NCBI GenBank assembly: GCA_029973955.1
Contig: JARKQJ010000173.1
Span: 32,479 to 96,478 of the forward strand
Origin: Paludibaculum sp.
GTDB lineage: Bacteria; Acidobacteriota; Terriglobia; Bryobacterales; Bryobacteraceae
Direction of reading: 5' to 3'
Length of the DNA: 64,000 nt
Shown: positions 17,226-25,646 of the stretch, in pieces
Layout of the letters: each line of letters opens with the position of its first letter
Numbering within the stretch: position 1 is the stretch's first letter
Translations under genes and position numbers: made by a program
The notes under the pieces: generated by a model
What the model was told of the DNA's origin: nothing
Seen by the model: the letters and a program-made list of their open reading frames with translations, nothing else
Database searches by the model: none

Positions 17226-19219
17226 TGTTTTTCGACGGGACGGACCATGGGGTCGCCCTGCTTGCACTGGAAGGCCTTGTGGAACTCCGGCATGTTCTGC
17301 AGAGTGCCGATGGCGCGCCACTTGGGCAGGGGATGGGGATCGGTATTGAGGCGCAGGCGCATGGACTCAGGACGGTCCTGCGAGGCCCAGACGCGAGCGA
17401 AAGAGAGGAAGAAGCGCTGCTCGGCGGTGAAGCCGTCCATGACGGGGCCGGGCTTGCCGTGGAGGGAGCGCTGGTAGGCCTTGAAGGCGAGGGTGAGGCC
17501 GCCGAGGTCGCCGAGGGCTTCGCCGATCACCAGCTTGCCGGTGTGGTGCAGGCCGTCGCCGACTTCCAGCGTGTTGTATTGATCGATGACGCAGGCGGCG
17601 CGGTCGTCGAACTTCTTGCGGTCTTCGGGGGTCCACCAGTTCTTGAGGTTGCCCTCGGCGTCGAACTTGGAGCCCTGGTCGTCGAAGCCGTGGCCCATTT
17701 CGTGGCCGATCACCGCGCCGATGGCGCCGTAGTTGACGGCATCGTCGGCTTCCATGTCGAACATCGGCGGCTGGAGGATGCCGGCGGGGAAGGCGATTTC
17801 GTTCATGGTGGGGTTGTAGTAGGCGTTGACGGTGGGCGGCGTCATGCCCCAGTCGTTGCGGTCGATCGGCTTGCCGATCTTGGAGAGCTGGTACATGCGG
17901 TTGTTGAGGCCGGCGGCGCGGAGGCTCTGATAGAAAGAGCCGCGCTGGATATCGACCTTGGAGTAGTCGCGCCAGCGGTCGGGGTAGCCGATCTTGGCGG
18001 CGAAGGCGTTCAGCTTGGCGACGGCGTTCTTCTTGGTTTCAGGGGCGAGCCAGTCGGCGTTTTCGAGCTCTTCCCGCAGCGTGATGCGGAGGTTCTCGAC
18101 GAGTTCGTTCATCCGCTTCTTGGCGGCAGGCGGGAAGTGCTTGGCGACGAAGACCTGGCCGAGGGCGTCGCCCAGGGTGCGGTCGACGGTGTTGGCGCAC
18201 TGCTGCCAGCGGGGGAGCTGTTCCTTGACGCCGGTGAGCACGGTGCCGGAGAAGGCGAAGTCCTCATCGCGGAAGGGCTTGGAGAGGTAATCGGCGGCGC
18301 CGTTGACCAGGCGCCAGCGGAGCCAGGTCTTCCAGTCGTCCAGCGGGAGGGCGGTGAGCTGCGAATTGAACTTCTTCAGCACTTCGGGCTCGGTGGCGTT
18401 GATGGGGGTGGATTCGGCGATGTTGAGCAGCTTGAGGATGGGGGTCCAGTTGAAGTCGGGCGTCAGGGCGTTGAGGCCGGCGAGGTCCATCTTGTGGTAG
18501 CGGGCGTAGGGGTCGCGGCGCTGGACGTTGGTCATCATGGCGCCGGCCATGGCGGTTTCAAAGCTCATGACGGTCTTGGCGTTGGCGGCGGCCTTCGCCT
18601 GCGGATCGCCGAGGAGGACGAACATGCGTTCGACGTGCTTCAGGTACTCTTCCCGGATCTTGGCGGAGCGGGGGTCTTCCTTGAAGTAGTAGTCGCGGTC
18701 GGGCAGTGAGATGCCGCCGGCGCCGACGTTGGCGATCATCTCCTTGGAGTTCTTGAGGTCGGGCAGGGCGAAGATGCCGATGGGACCGGCGCCGTTCTGC
18801 TTCTGGAAGTAGACGATGGCGGCCTTGAGGCCTTCGACATCCTGGATGGCGGCGACGCGGTCGAGGTCCGGCTGGAGGGGCTTGACGCCCTGGGCGTCGA
18901 TGGCGGCGGTGTCGAGGCAGGCGGCGTAGAGGTCGCCGATCTGGCGTTCGGGAGAGCCGGAAGCGGCCTTGGAGACAACGGCGGCGTCGAGGATGGTCTT
19001 GAGGCGTTCGCGGTTGGCCTCGTTGACGACGGCCATGGTGCCCCAGCGGGCGAAGCGGTCGGGGATCGGGTTCTTATCGACCCAGGCGCCGGTGGCGTAG
19101 CGCCAGAAGTCGACGCAGGGCTTGCAGGAGGTGTCGAGGTCGCCCTTGTCGATGCCGCTCTTCTGGGCGCAGAGAGAGGCGGCGAGGCACACGGAGAGAA
19201 TCAGGATTCGGAGGTGCAT
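17210..19219 (-). CDS. M13-family zinc endopeptidase (PepO/neprilysin-like)
   Basis: 669 aa with a signal peptide (LRILILSVCLAASLCA). The N-terminal lobe begins with the usual C-K-P-C-V-D-F-W and Y-A-T-G-A-W-V-D segment. The catalytic lobe has NAYYNPTMNEIAFPAGIL, the zinc site AVIGHEMGHGFDDQG (about residue 505) and the third ligand in GEALGDLGGLTLAFKAY. The C-terminus ends in CKLW, the conserved C-x-x-W of the family. It probably degrades peptides in the periplasm. I start it at ATG 19219 because the signal peptide begins there; the longer open frame upstream lies inside the oxidoreductase gene and is a shadow. Confidence 0.95.
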   Translation of the reverse strand: MHLRILILSVCLAASLCAQKSGIDKGDLDTSCKPCVDFWRYATGAWVDKNPIPDRFARWGTMAVVNEANRERLKTILDAAVVSKAASGSPERQIGDLYAACLDTAAIDAQGVKPLQPDLDRVAAIQDVEGLKAAIVYFQKQNGAGPIGIFALPDLKNSKEMIANVGAGGISLPDRDYYFKEDPRSAKIREEYLKHVERMFVLLGDPQAKAAANAKTVMSFETAMAGAMMTNVQRRDPYARYHKMDLAGLNALTPDFNWTPILKLLNIAESTPINATEPEVLKKFNSQLTALPLDDWKTWLRWRLVNGAADYLSKPFRDEDFAFSGTVLTGVKEQLPRWQQCANTVDRTLGDALGQVFVAKHFPPAAKKRMNELVENLRITLREELENADWLAPETKKNAVAKLNAFAAKIGYPDRWRDYSKVDIQRGSFYQSLRAAGLNNRMYQLSKIGKPIDRNDWGMTPPTVNAYYNPTMNEIAFPAGILQPPMFDMEADDAVNYGAIGAVIGHEMGHGFDDQGSKFDAEGNLKNWWTPEDRKKFDDRAACVIDQYNTLEVGDGLHHTGKLVIGEALGDLGGLTLAFKAYQRSLHGKPGPVMDGFTAEQRFFLSFARVWASQDRPESMRLRLNTDPHPLPKWRAIGTLQNMPEFHKAFQCKQGDPMVRPVEKQCKLW

Positions 19220-19269
19220 ATCGTCTTTAGTGTATTCGTACGGCGCAGGGAACGTGGCGCCGCGGTCGG

Positions 19270-20586
19270 TTAGAGTTCGAGTTTCCAGGGTGCGCGGTAG
19301 GGGCGCAGGACCAGTTTTTGGGCGGCGGAATCGTTGAGGAATTTGTGGTTGGCGCCGTCCCAGCGCAGGGAGCGGCCGGCCTCCCAGGAGATGTTCATGA
19401 GGTGGGCGGCCGCGGTGGCCTGATGCAGGGTTTCGGGGGTGGCGTTGGGCTGCCTGCGGTTGCGGAGGTTTTCGATGAAGCGTTCGAAGTGGCGGTTGGC
19501 GTCCGGGGCGGGAAGGATGGTCTCTTCGGCGTTGACGTAGGGGCCGGTGGAGACGAGTTTGCGGCCGGCGGGCACCTCCTGGACGATGGAGCAGCCGGCA
19601 CGGTCGAGGAGCATCGAGGCTTCGGTGCCGATGAAGAGTTTGCCATGGGCGCGGAGTTCGCGCCGGCCGCCGGTGCGCATTTCGTAGTGCAGCAGGAAGC
19701 CGTGTTTGGAGACGGGGCCGGGGCCGAACTCGAGTGTTCCGGTGAAGGTATTGGGATATTCGTGGTTGTCGACGTAGGCGAAGTTGCCGCCGGTGGCGAA
19801 GACGGATTTGGGCGAAGAGACCTGCATGGCCCAGAGGACGACATCGAGGTGATGGACGCCCCAGGCCACCTGGTGGCCGGCGCCGGAGACGCGGAACCAG
19901 TCGTAGCCGTAGTTGTAATAGATATTGGGGTTGTAGTTGCGGAAGGGAGAGGGGCCGACGAAGGCGTTCCAGTCGAGTTCGGGGGGCGGCGGGCAATCGG
20001 GCGGCGAGCCGGCGCCGGGGTAGTAGTTTTCGTAGTCCCAGACGCGGACTTCGGAGATCTGGCCGAGCTTGCCGGCCTGGATGAGTTCCACCGCCTTCTG
20101 GTAGTGCTCCATGCTGCGTTGCTGGGTGCCGGCCTGAACGATGCGGTTATATTTCTTCGCGGCAGCGATGGCGAAGGGGCCTTCGCCGATGCTCTGGCCC
20201 ATGGGCTTTTCGAGATAGACGTCCTTGCCGGCGCGGCAGGCGGCGATCATGGGCAGGACGTGCCACTGCTGGTTCGTGGCGATGACGACGGCATCGACGT
20301 TCCTGTCTTCGACCAGCTTGCGGAAGTCCGGATAGGCGGCCACTTTGTCGCCGCCGGCCTTTTCGCGGAGTTGGGCGAGGTACTTGGAGTTGACGTCGCA
20401 GAGCGCGGTGAAGCGGACACCGGGGAGTTTGCTGAAGATGGGGAAGATGAGCCCGCGGCCGCGGGCCCCGCAGCCGATGAGGCCGAGGTTGATGGTGTCG
20501 TTGGGGCCGGCCTTGGCGCGAACGGTGTTGAGGGCAGCGGCGTTGAGGGCGCCGAGGAAGATCCTGCGAGGGGTGGGGCGTTCCAT
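19270..20586 (-). CDS. Gfo/Idh/MocA oxidoreductase with Tat-like leader
   Basis: 438 aa. The Rossmann fold starts INLGLIGCGARGRG after a twin-arginine-like leader (PRRIFLGALNAAALN), so it is probably exported with its cofactor bound. Other family marks are VDAVVIATNQQWHVLPMIAA and the EKP motif in DVYLEKPMGQSIGEGPFA (the Lys-Pro loop contacts NAD(P)). The C-terminal domain has GAGHQVAWGVHHLDVVLWAM. Exported Gfo/Idh/MocA proteins of this type are abundant in Acidobacteriota and Planctomycetes and their substrates are mostly unknown. It is 50 bp upstream of the M13 gene and 85 bp downstream of the sulfatase, same strand. Confidence 0.9.
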   Translation of the reverse strand: MERPTPRRIFLGALNAAALNTVRAKAGPNDTINLGLIGCGARGRGLIFPIFSKLPGVRFTALCDVNSKYLAQLREKAGGDKVAAYPDFRKLVEDRNVDAVVIATNQQWHVLPMIAACRAGKDVYLEKPMGQSIGEGPFAIAAAKKYNRIVQAGTQQRSMEHYQKAVELIQAGKLGQISEVRVWDYENYYPGAGSPPDCPPPPELDWNAFVGPSPFRNYNPNIYYNYGYDWFRVSGAGHQVAWGVHHLDVVLWAMQVSSPKSVFATGGNFAYVDNHEYPNTFTGTLEFGPGPVSKHGFLLHYEMRTGGRRELRAHGKLFIGTEASMLLDRAGCSIVQEVPAGRKLVSTGPYVNAEETILPAPDANRHFERFIENLRNRRQPNATPETLHQATAAAHLMNISWEAGRSLRWDGANHKFLNDSAAQKLVLRPYRAPWKLEL

Positions 20587-20671
20587 GAAAGAGGCACCTG
20601 CCGGGCGATCGGCGAAGGACCATCATTGTGAAAGCCGCCGGGGTTGTCAACCCGGCTGGATAGCGGCGTGG

Positions 20672-22159
20672 CTAGAGGATCTTTCCGTCGAGGAGAGGGT
20701 CCTTTTCCTGGCGCATCCAGCGTTCGGCCTCCTGCTTGAGGCGGAGGACGTCGGACTTGCGGGCCGGGTCGTTGATGAGGTTGGTGAGTTCGAGCGGGTC
20801 CCGGCGGCGGTCGAGGAGCATGGAGTGGTCGTGGTCGTGAAGGACGAGCTTTAGCCCTTCGGGAGAGATGACGGTGCGGGCACTGATGCGCGGGCCTTCG
20901 GGGCTATTGCCGGAGGTGTCGGGGTTCCATTGAGAGAAGACGAAGGGCTCGGGGTGCCGGCCGCCGGCGGCGAGCGGGAGCAGGGAGTGGCCGGGGAGGG
21001 GGACCTGTGGTTTGCGGCCGAGGAGGTCGAGGACGGTGGGGACGATGTCGATGGAACTGGTGTTGCTGGTGACGTGCGTGGGCTGCTGTTTGCGGTAAGG
21101 AGCGCGGATGAGGAGCGGGACGCGGACGGACTCTTCATACATGACGGTCTTGCCGACGAGGCCGTGGGCGCCCATCATCTCGCCGTGGTCGGAGGTGAAG
21201 ACGATGGCGGTGTTTTCGGATTGGCCGGAGGCTTCCAGTGCCCAGAGGATGCGGCCAAGGGCCTGGTCGACCTGCGTGCAGAGGCCGGCGTAATTGCGGT
21301 TGAGGCGCTGCCAGCCGGCGCGGGTTTTGAGGTCCTGACCACCGAAGCCCGTCTGGGCGTAGCGGAGGCGGAGGGCCCTGTAGCCTTCGGGTTCGGGGCC
21401 GCTAAGATCGCGGCCGTTGTTGGCGGGGACGGGGGCCTCTTGCTCGGAATGGAGGTCGTTGTAAGGCCCATAGAAGGGCATATGGGGTTCTAGGAAGTTG
21501 ACGCTGAGCATCCAGGGCTGGTTGGCGGAAGTGAGGATGAATCGGGAGGCCTCGGCGGCGAGGAAGGCGGGCTTGCAGTGCTCGACGGGTCGGTGGACGG
21601 CCCAATCGCGGGTGAAGTTTTTGCCGTTTTCGGGCTTGTAGCCGAGCGAGAGGAGCCAGTGGTGGTAGGAACTGCGGGCTTCTTTGTCGCGATCGGTGGA
21701 GTAGTACTTGTCGTAGCCGTCTTCGATGCTGGTCCAGTGCTGGAAACCGTGTTGAGAGAAGACCTCGTCGCCGAGGTGCCACTTGCCCATGTAGGCGGTG
21801 CGGTAGTTGCCGCCGGCGAGTTCGGGGAGCGCGGGGGTTTCGCGGCGGAGAGGGATATTGTTGTTGAGGCAGCCGGACTGGTGGGGCCAGAGGCCGGTCA
21901 TGATGCAGGCGCGGCTGGGGGTGCAGACGGGCTGGGCGACATAGTTGCGATCGAAGACGACGCTTTCGCGGGCCAGCGCGTTGAGGGTAGGCATGCGGAA
22001 GCGGGTGTTGCCGTAGGCGGCGATGGTGTCGGCGCGCTGCTCGTCGGTCCAGAGGAAGAGGAGGTTGGGCTGGTCGCCGGCGCGGCGCTGGGCGCGGAGG
22101 ATGGCGGGGGCGGCGGCGATGGAGGCAGTGGAAGCGAGCATCCGGCGGCGAGTGAGCAT
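20672..22159 (-). CDS. type I sulfatase, exported
   Basis: 495 aa from ATG 22159, which opens with a twin-arginine-like leader (LTRRRMLASTASIAAAPAIL). The alkaline-phosphatase-like core shows NLLFLWTDEQRADTI (metal-binding Asp) and the formylglycine motif CTPSRACIMTG with Cys79. YMGKWHLGDE, VFTSDHGEMMGAHGL and KTVMYEESVRVPLLIR follow. The Cys must be converted to formylglycine by a maturase outside the window. It would desulfate a glycan or other sulfate ester. It is the first gene of the minus-strand run 22159-14023 and is divergent from the GH140-like gene. Confidence 0.93.
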   Translation of the reverse strand: MLTRRRMLASTASIAAAPAILRAQRRAGDQPNLLFLWTDEQRADTIAAYGNTRFRMPTLNALARESVVFDRNYVAQPVCTPSRACIMTGLWPHQSGCLNNNIPLRRETPALPELAGGNYRTAYMGKWHLGDEVFSQHGFQHWTSIEDGYDKYYSTDRDKEARSSYHHWLLSLGYKPENGKNFTRDWAVHRPVEHCKPAFLAAEASRFILTSANQPWMLSVNFLEPHMPFYGPYNDLHSEQEAPVPANNGRDLSGPEPEGYRALRLRYAQTGFGGQDLKTRAGWQRLNRNYAGLCTQVDQALGRILWALEASGQSENTAIVFTSDHGEMMGAHGLVGKTVMYEESVRVPLLIRAPYRKQQPTHVTSNTSSIDIVPTVLDLLGRKPQVPLPGHSLLPLAAGGRHPEPFVFSQWNPDTSGNSPEGPRISARTVISPEGLKLVLHDHDHSMLLDRRRDPLELTNLINDPARKSDVLRLKQEAERWMRQEKDPLLDGKIL

Positions 22160-22210
22160 GATTGACAGTCTACAGTGGAGCGGGCGGGGCGCCGGAGGCG
22201 AATCGGAGGA

Positions 22211-22234
22211 GGCAATGGCTGAGGCAATGGCTGA
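22211..22234. repeat. 12-bp tandem direct repeat in divergent promoter region
   Basis: GGCAATGGCTGA occurs twice head to tail, and a third partial copy (GGA) continues into the TTGACA box. It lies between the sulfatase and the GH140-like gene and could be a regulator-binding site. Confidence 0.6.
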
Positions 22235-22237
22235 GGA

Positions 22238-22266
22238 TTGACATTGTCGGACTCGGGTGATAGGTT
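22238..22266 (+). promoter_or_regulatory. candidate sigma70 promoter of GH140-like gene
   Basis: A perfect TTGACA at 22238-22243 is followed after 17 bp by TAGGTT at 22261-22266. The minus-10 is weak, but position and spacing fit the gene at 22335. Confidence 0.5.
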
Positions 22267-22334
22267 TGTCGCTGCATAGCATATCATAGCGGCATAAATA
22301 TTCACACAGTACAGATGGAATCAGGAGAACGACG

Positions 22335-23738
22335 ATGACGATTTCGAATGGCCTGCGCGTGATGGCGGCGGTGTGGGGCGTGGCGGCGATGGCGCAGACA
22401 GGTGCGGCGCTGAAGCCGCTGACGGTTTCGGCCAACCACCGTTTCCTGCAGACGAGCGATGGGAAGCCGTTCTTCTGGCTGGGGGACACGGCGTGGAAGC
22501 TGTTCCAGCAGTTGGACCGTGCGGAGACGCAGCGGTATCTCGATGACCGGCAGAGCAAGGGCTACACCGTGATCCAGTGCATGGTGCTGCACACGGGCGG
22601 CGACAAGGCGTTCAACGGCGCGGTGGCGCTGGCGGGCGGCGACCCGGGGCGGCCGGTGGTGACGCCGGGCAACGACCTGGACAAGCCGGGCGAGTACGAC
22701 TATTGGGATCACGTGGATTGGGTGATCGACCAGGCGGCGGCGCGCGGCATCTACGTGGGCATGGTGGCGTCCTGGGGCTCGATTGCGCAGCGCGGCGCGC
22801 TGAACATGAAGAACGTGGAGAGCTACAGCCGGTTCCTGGCGGAGCGCTACAAGGGCAAGGCGAACATCGTGTGGATGACGGGCGGGGACACTTACGGGAA
22901 CCGCAACACGGAGGTGTGGCAGGCGATGGGGCGGACGCTGAAGAGCGTGGATCCGGGGCACCTGGTGACCTATCATCCGTTCGGCCGGACGCGTTCGGCG
23001 ACGTGGTTCCACAACGAGGCCTGGCTCGACTTCAACATGTTCCAGAGCGGCCACAGGCGCTACGACCAGGACACGGAACCGGGGGCGAAGGGCGAGGACA
23101 ACTGGAAGTACGTGCAGGAAGACTATGCAATGACGCCGGTGAAGCCGACGGTGGACGGCGAACCCTCCTACGAAGGGATTCCGCAGGGCTTGCACGACGC
23201 CAAGCAACCGAAGTGGCAGGCGGAAGACTGCCGGCGGTATGCGTACTGGGCCGTGTTTGCGGGGGCGTTCGGGCACACTTATGGCAGCAACGGCGTGATG
23301 CAGATGTTCAAGGGTCCGAAGGTGGGCTCCTATGGGAACACGATGGTGTGGTCCGATGCGATCCAACAGGCCGGGGCGGGGCAGATGCAGTATGTGAAAA
23401 AGCTCATCCTGGCGCGGCCGTTTTTTGAACGGATTCCGGACCAGGGTCTGGTGGCCGGCGAGAACGGAGAGAAGTACGATCGCGTGATCGCCACGCGCGG
23501 GCAGTCGTATGCGCTGCTGTACATCTACACGGGCAAGCCCTTCAAGGTTCAGATGGGCCGGATCACGGGCCGCACGGTGCGCGCGGCGTGGTACAGCCCA
23601 AAGGACGGCAAGTGGACGGCGATCGGCGATTTCGCCAACAACGGCGTGCGCGAGTTCACGCCGCCGGGCACGCCGGGCAACGGCAACGATTGGGTGCTGG
23701 TGCTCGACGACAAGAGCAAGAACTACCCGCAGCCGTAG
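22335..23738 (+). CDS. GH140-like glycoside hydrolase (DUF4038), apiosidase candidate
   Basis: 467 aa with a signal peptide (LRVMAAVWGVAAMAQTG) and ribosome site AGGAGA. The DUF4038 barrel starts with the typical NHRFLQTSDGKPFFWLGDTA and continues with YDYWDHVDWVIDQAAARGIY, NIVWMTGGDTYG and VKPTVDGEPSYEGIP, whose Glu is a candidate catalytic residue. The C-terminal ~100 residues look like the collagen-binding-like beta domain usually paired with DUF4038. The characterised member of GH140 is an apiosidase acting on side chain A of rhamnogalacturonan-II. Apiose release here is an inference that fits the RuBisCO-like protein operon 15 kb away. It is convergent with the second GH29. Confidence 0.85.
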   Translation: MTISNGLRVMAAVWGVAAMAQTGAALKPLTVSANHRFLQTSDGKPFFWLGDTAWKLFQQLDRAETQRYLDDRQSKGYTVIQCMVLHTGGDKAFNGAVALAGGDPGRPVVTPGNDLDKPGEYDYWDHVDWVIDQAAARGIYVGMVASWGSIAQRGALNMKNVESYSRFLAERYKGKANIVWMTGGDTYGNRNTEVWQAMGRTLKSVDPGHLVTYHPFGRTRSATWFHNEAWLDFNMFQSGHRRYDQDTEPGAKGEDNWKYVQEDYAMTPVKPTVDGEPSYEGIPQGLHDAKQPKWQAEDCRRYAYWAVFAGAFGHTYGSNGVMQMFKGPKVGSYGNTMVWSDAIQQAGAGQMQYVKKLILARPFFERIPDQGLVAGENGEKYDRVIATRGQSYALLYIYTGKPFKVQMGRITGRTVRAAWYSPKDGKWTAIGDFANNGVREFTPPGTPGNGNDWVLVLDDKSKNYPQP

Positions 23739-23747
23739 GGCGGCGGG

Positions 23748-25277
23748 TCAGGCCACCACTTCGAAGACGGCGGTGAACGGATGCGGTTGCGAGGCCGGAC
23801 GCGCGATCTTCAAGCTGCCGGCCTCCTGCGTCCACTTCAGCTTCTCGTCGGAGCCGATGAGGCGGACGTTCTTGGCGCGCGGCGCGGCTTCGTTGGCGGC
23901 GCCGAGGGAGGGGAGGTCAATGTCCCTCTCCTGCGGTCCCATGCAGAAGACGTAGAGCTTGCCTTCCCTGGTGGTGTAGCGGATGTCGTCGGGCGAGAGG
24001 GGCTTGCCGGGGCCGCGGGGATTGGCGATGCGGTGGCGGGCGGCGATGCCGGGGCCGTCGCCGAACTTCTTCCAGGGGCGGGTGTCGTAGATGGCTTCGC
24101 CGTGGAGGCGCATCCAGGTGGTGATGTCGTGGAGGATGCTCTCCTCTTCGCTGTCGAGGGTGCCGTCGGGCATCTGGGGGACGCTGAGGAGCATGGTGCC
24201 GTTCTTGGAGACGACATCGACGAGGGTGTGGACCAGTTCCTTGGCGGAGCGGTAGCGGAAGTCGCGGTAGTACTGCCACTGGCCGAGGCAGGTGTCCATC
24301 TGGAAGGGCTCGGGGAGGATGGTGTCGGGGACGGAGCGCTCCATGTCGCGGGTGCCGGCGCCGGGCTGGTATTCGCCGTTGATGCCGTCGGGGCTGGTCT
24401 GTTTGAGCGAGTAGACACCTTGTTGTTCGCCGCCGTTCCAGCTCATGTTGGCGTTGTAGTAGTAGGCGGCGATGGTGCGGCCGAGCTGGCCGTACATGCC
24501 GCCGTCGGTGTAGACGAGGTCCGGCTTGTGCTGATCGATGAGGTCCTTGATGCGGGCGAACCAGGACCATTGGAAGTGGCGGGAGGGGTTGACGGGGAAG
24601 TTGGCGCCGGATTCGGGATGGGGTTCCCAGTATAGGTCCTGATTGGCGGGATCGTTGCCGTCGTAGGGGACGCCGGCGTAGGGGCCGGTTTTGTCGGCGC
24701 CCTTGTTGACGTTGAACCAGTCGTAGGACCAGGCGAGGTGTTCGGAGACGGCGAAGCGGAGGCCGTGTTCGCGGGCGGTTTTGTTCCAGATGCCGACCAC
24801 GTCGCGCTTGGGGCCAAAGTTGACGGCGTTCCAGCGGTGGTGTTTGGAGTGCCAGCAATCGAAGTTGTCGCAGTGGACGCCGAGGGTGGCGAAGTAGCGG
24901 GCGCCGGCGCGTTTGTACATGCGCATGAGAGTTTCGGGCTCCCAGTTCTTAGCGGTCCAGAGGGGGATGATGTCCTTGAAGCCGAACTGCGAAGGGTGGC
25001 CGTAGGTCTTCAGGTGGTACTCGTACTGGCGGGTGCCCTGGACGTACATGTTGCGGGCGTACCAGTCGCCTTCCATGGGCGCGCCTTGCGGGCCCCAATG
25101 GGCCCAGATGCCGAACTTGGCGTTGCGGAACCAATCCGGGCAGCGGTACTGCTTGAGGGACTCCCAGGAGGAATCAAACGCGGGGGCCTTGGCTCCGAAG
25201 GCGGCAGGCCAGGGCAGGAGGCCGGCGCCGAGAGTGCGGAGGGCGGTTCTTCTGGAGGTGGAGAATCTGGCAGACAT
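23748..25277 (-). CDS. GH29 alpha-L-fucosidase, exported
   Basis: 509 aa with a twin-arginine-like leader (TSRRTALRTLGAGLLPWPAA). GH29 barrel marks: CPDWFRNAKFGIWAHWGPQG, RNMYVQGTRQYEYHLKTYG, AGARYFATLGVHCDNFDCW, LRFAVSEHLAWSYDW and DLVYTDGGMYGQLG, with the nucleophile Asp near residue 256. A C-terminal beta domain carries KNVRLIGSDEKLKW. It is distinct from the GH29 at 14023, with a different N-terminus and no discoidin-like tail. Convergent with the GH140-like gene, 9 bp between stops, and divergent from receptor 1, which fits a locus on fucosylated plant glycans. Confidence 0.93.
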   Translation of the reverse strand: MSARFSTSRRTALRTLGAGLLPWPAAFGAKAPAFDSSWESLKQYRCPDWFRNAKFGIWAHWGPQGAPMEGDWYARNMYVQGTRQYEYHLKTYGHPSQFGFKDIIPLWTAKNWEPETLMRMYKRAGARYFATLGVHCDNFDCWHSKHHRWNAVNFGPKRDVVGIWNKTAREHGLRFAVSEHLAWSYDWFNVNKGADKTGPYAGVPYDGNDPANQDLYWEPHPESGANFPVNPSRHFQWSWFARIKDLIDQHKPDLVYTDGGMYGQLGRTIAAYYYNANMSWNGGEQQGVYSLKQTSPDGINGEYQPGAGTRDMERSVPDTILPEPFQMDTCLGQWQYYRDFRYRSAKELVHTLVDVVSKNGTMLLSVPQMPDGTLDSEEESILHDITTWMRLHGEAIYDTRPWKKFGDGPGIAARHRIANPRGPGKPLSPDDIRYTTREGKLYVFCMGPQERDIDLPSLGAANEAAPRAKNVRLIGSDEKLKWTQEAGSLKIARPASQPHPFTAVFEVVA

Positions 25278-25406
25278 CTGGTTGGGATGTTATGCCAAAG
25301 CGGGCGGGAGCACAAATTGAATGAAGGTGCTTCCGGCGGGATTCCGCCATGCGGGATTGAGGAGGGATGAGGTGGCCGAATGGCGAATGTTTTGAGAGTT
25401 TGCGTT

Positions 25407-25437
25407 CCGAAGGTCGTTCCGTCCTGCGGAACTTCGG
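25407..25437. other. inverted repeat upstream of receptor 1
   Basis: GTTCCG (25416-25421) pairs with CGGAAC (25427-25432) around TCCTG, and the stem can extend with CCGAA (25407-25411) and TTCGG (25433-25437) across a 4-base bulge. There is no U-tract, so it is more likely an operator or structured element than a terminator. Confidence 0.5.
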
Positions 25438-25563
25438 CCATCTCGAATTCCATTGGCTGAGAGGGCGGTTTGGGAGGCTGGGGAGTATCTGGTTCCGAAA
25501 CAGTGACTTGCGAGCGGGTCTGAAATGCGTCGCGAGTATTTGCGGAGGGGCGGTGGAATCACA

Positions 25564-25592
25564 TTGACCGTATTGCGGGCTGCTCTTATGCT
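25564..25592 (+). promoter_or_regulatory. sigma70-type promoter of receptor 1
   Basis: TTGACC (25564-25569), a 17-bp spacer and TATGCT (25587-25592) predict a start near 25599, about 48 bp before the ATG. The ribosome site AGAGGTGA precedes the ATG. Confidence 0.7.
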
Positions 25593-25646
25593 GGCCGTGA
25601 ATCAGGCCACCCAGTTGAGTGGCCGAGATGCTCCAAGAGGTGAGTT

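Larger units (their letters stand above)
25278..25646. other. 369-bp divergent intergenic region
   Basis: No gene is supported here. The stretch holds a long hairpin (25407-25437) and a strong promoter (25564-25592) for the plus-strand receptor, plus the start region of the minus-strand GH29. Its AT content is higher than that of the genes on either side. Confidence 0.6.

Noticed and set aside
17225..18709. A 494-codon plus-strand frame opposite the M13 peptidase
   Set aside because: No motifs; the opposite strand has HEMGH and the C-x-x-W end of M13 proteins.
19270..20586. The Gfo/Idh/MocA protein as a D-apiose dehydrogenase for the RLP pathway
   Set aside because: The apiose dehydrogenase I know of is in this superfamily, but this protein has an export leader and lies in a different transcription unit. 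The link is too weak to claim.
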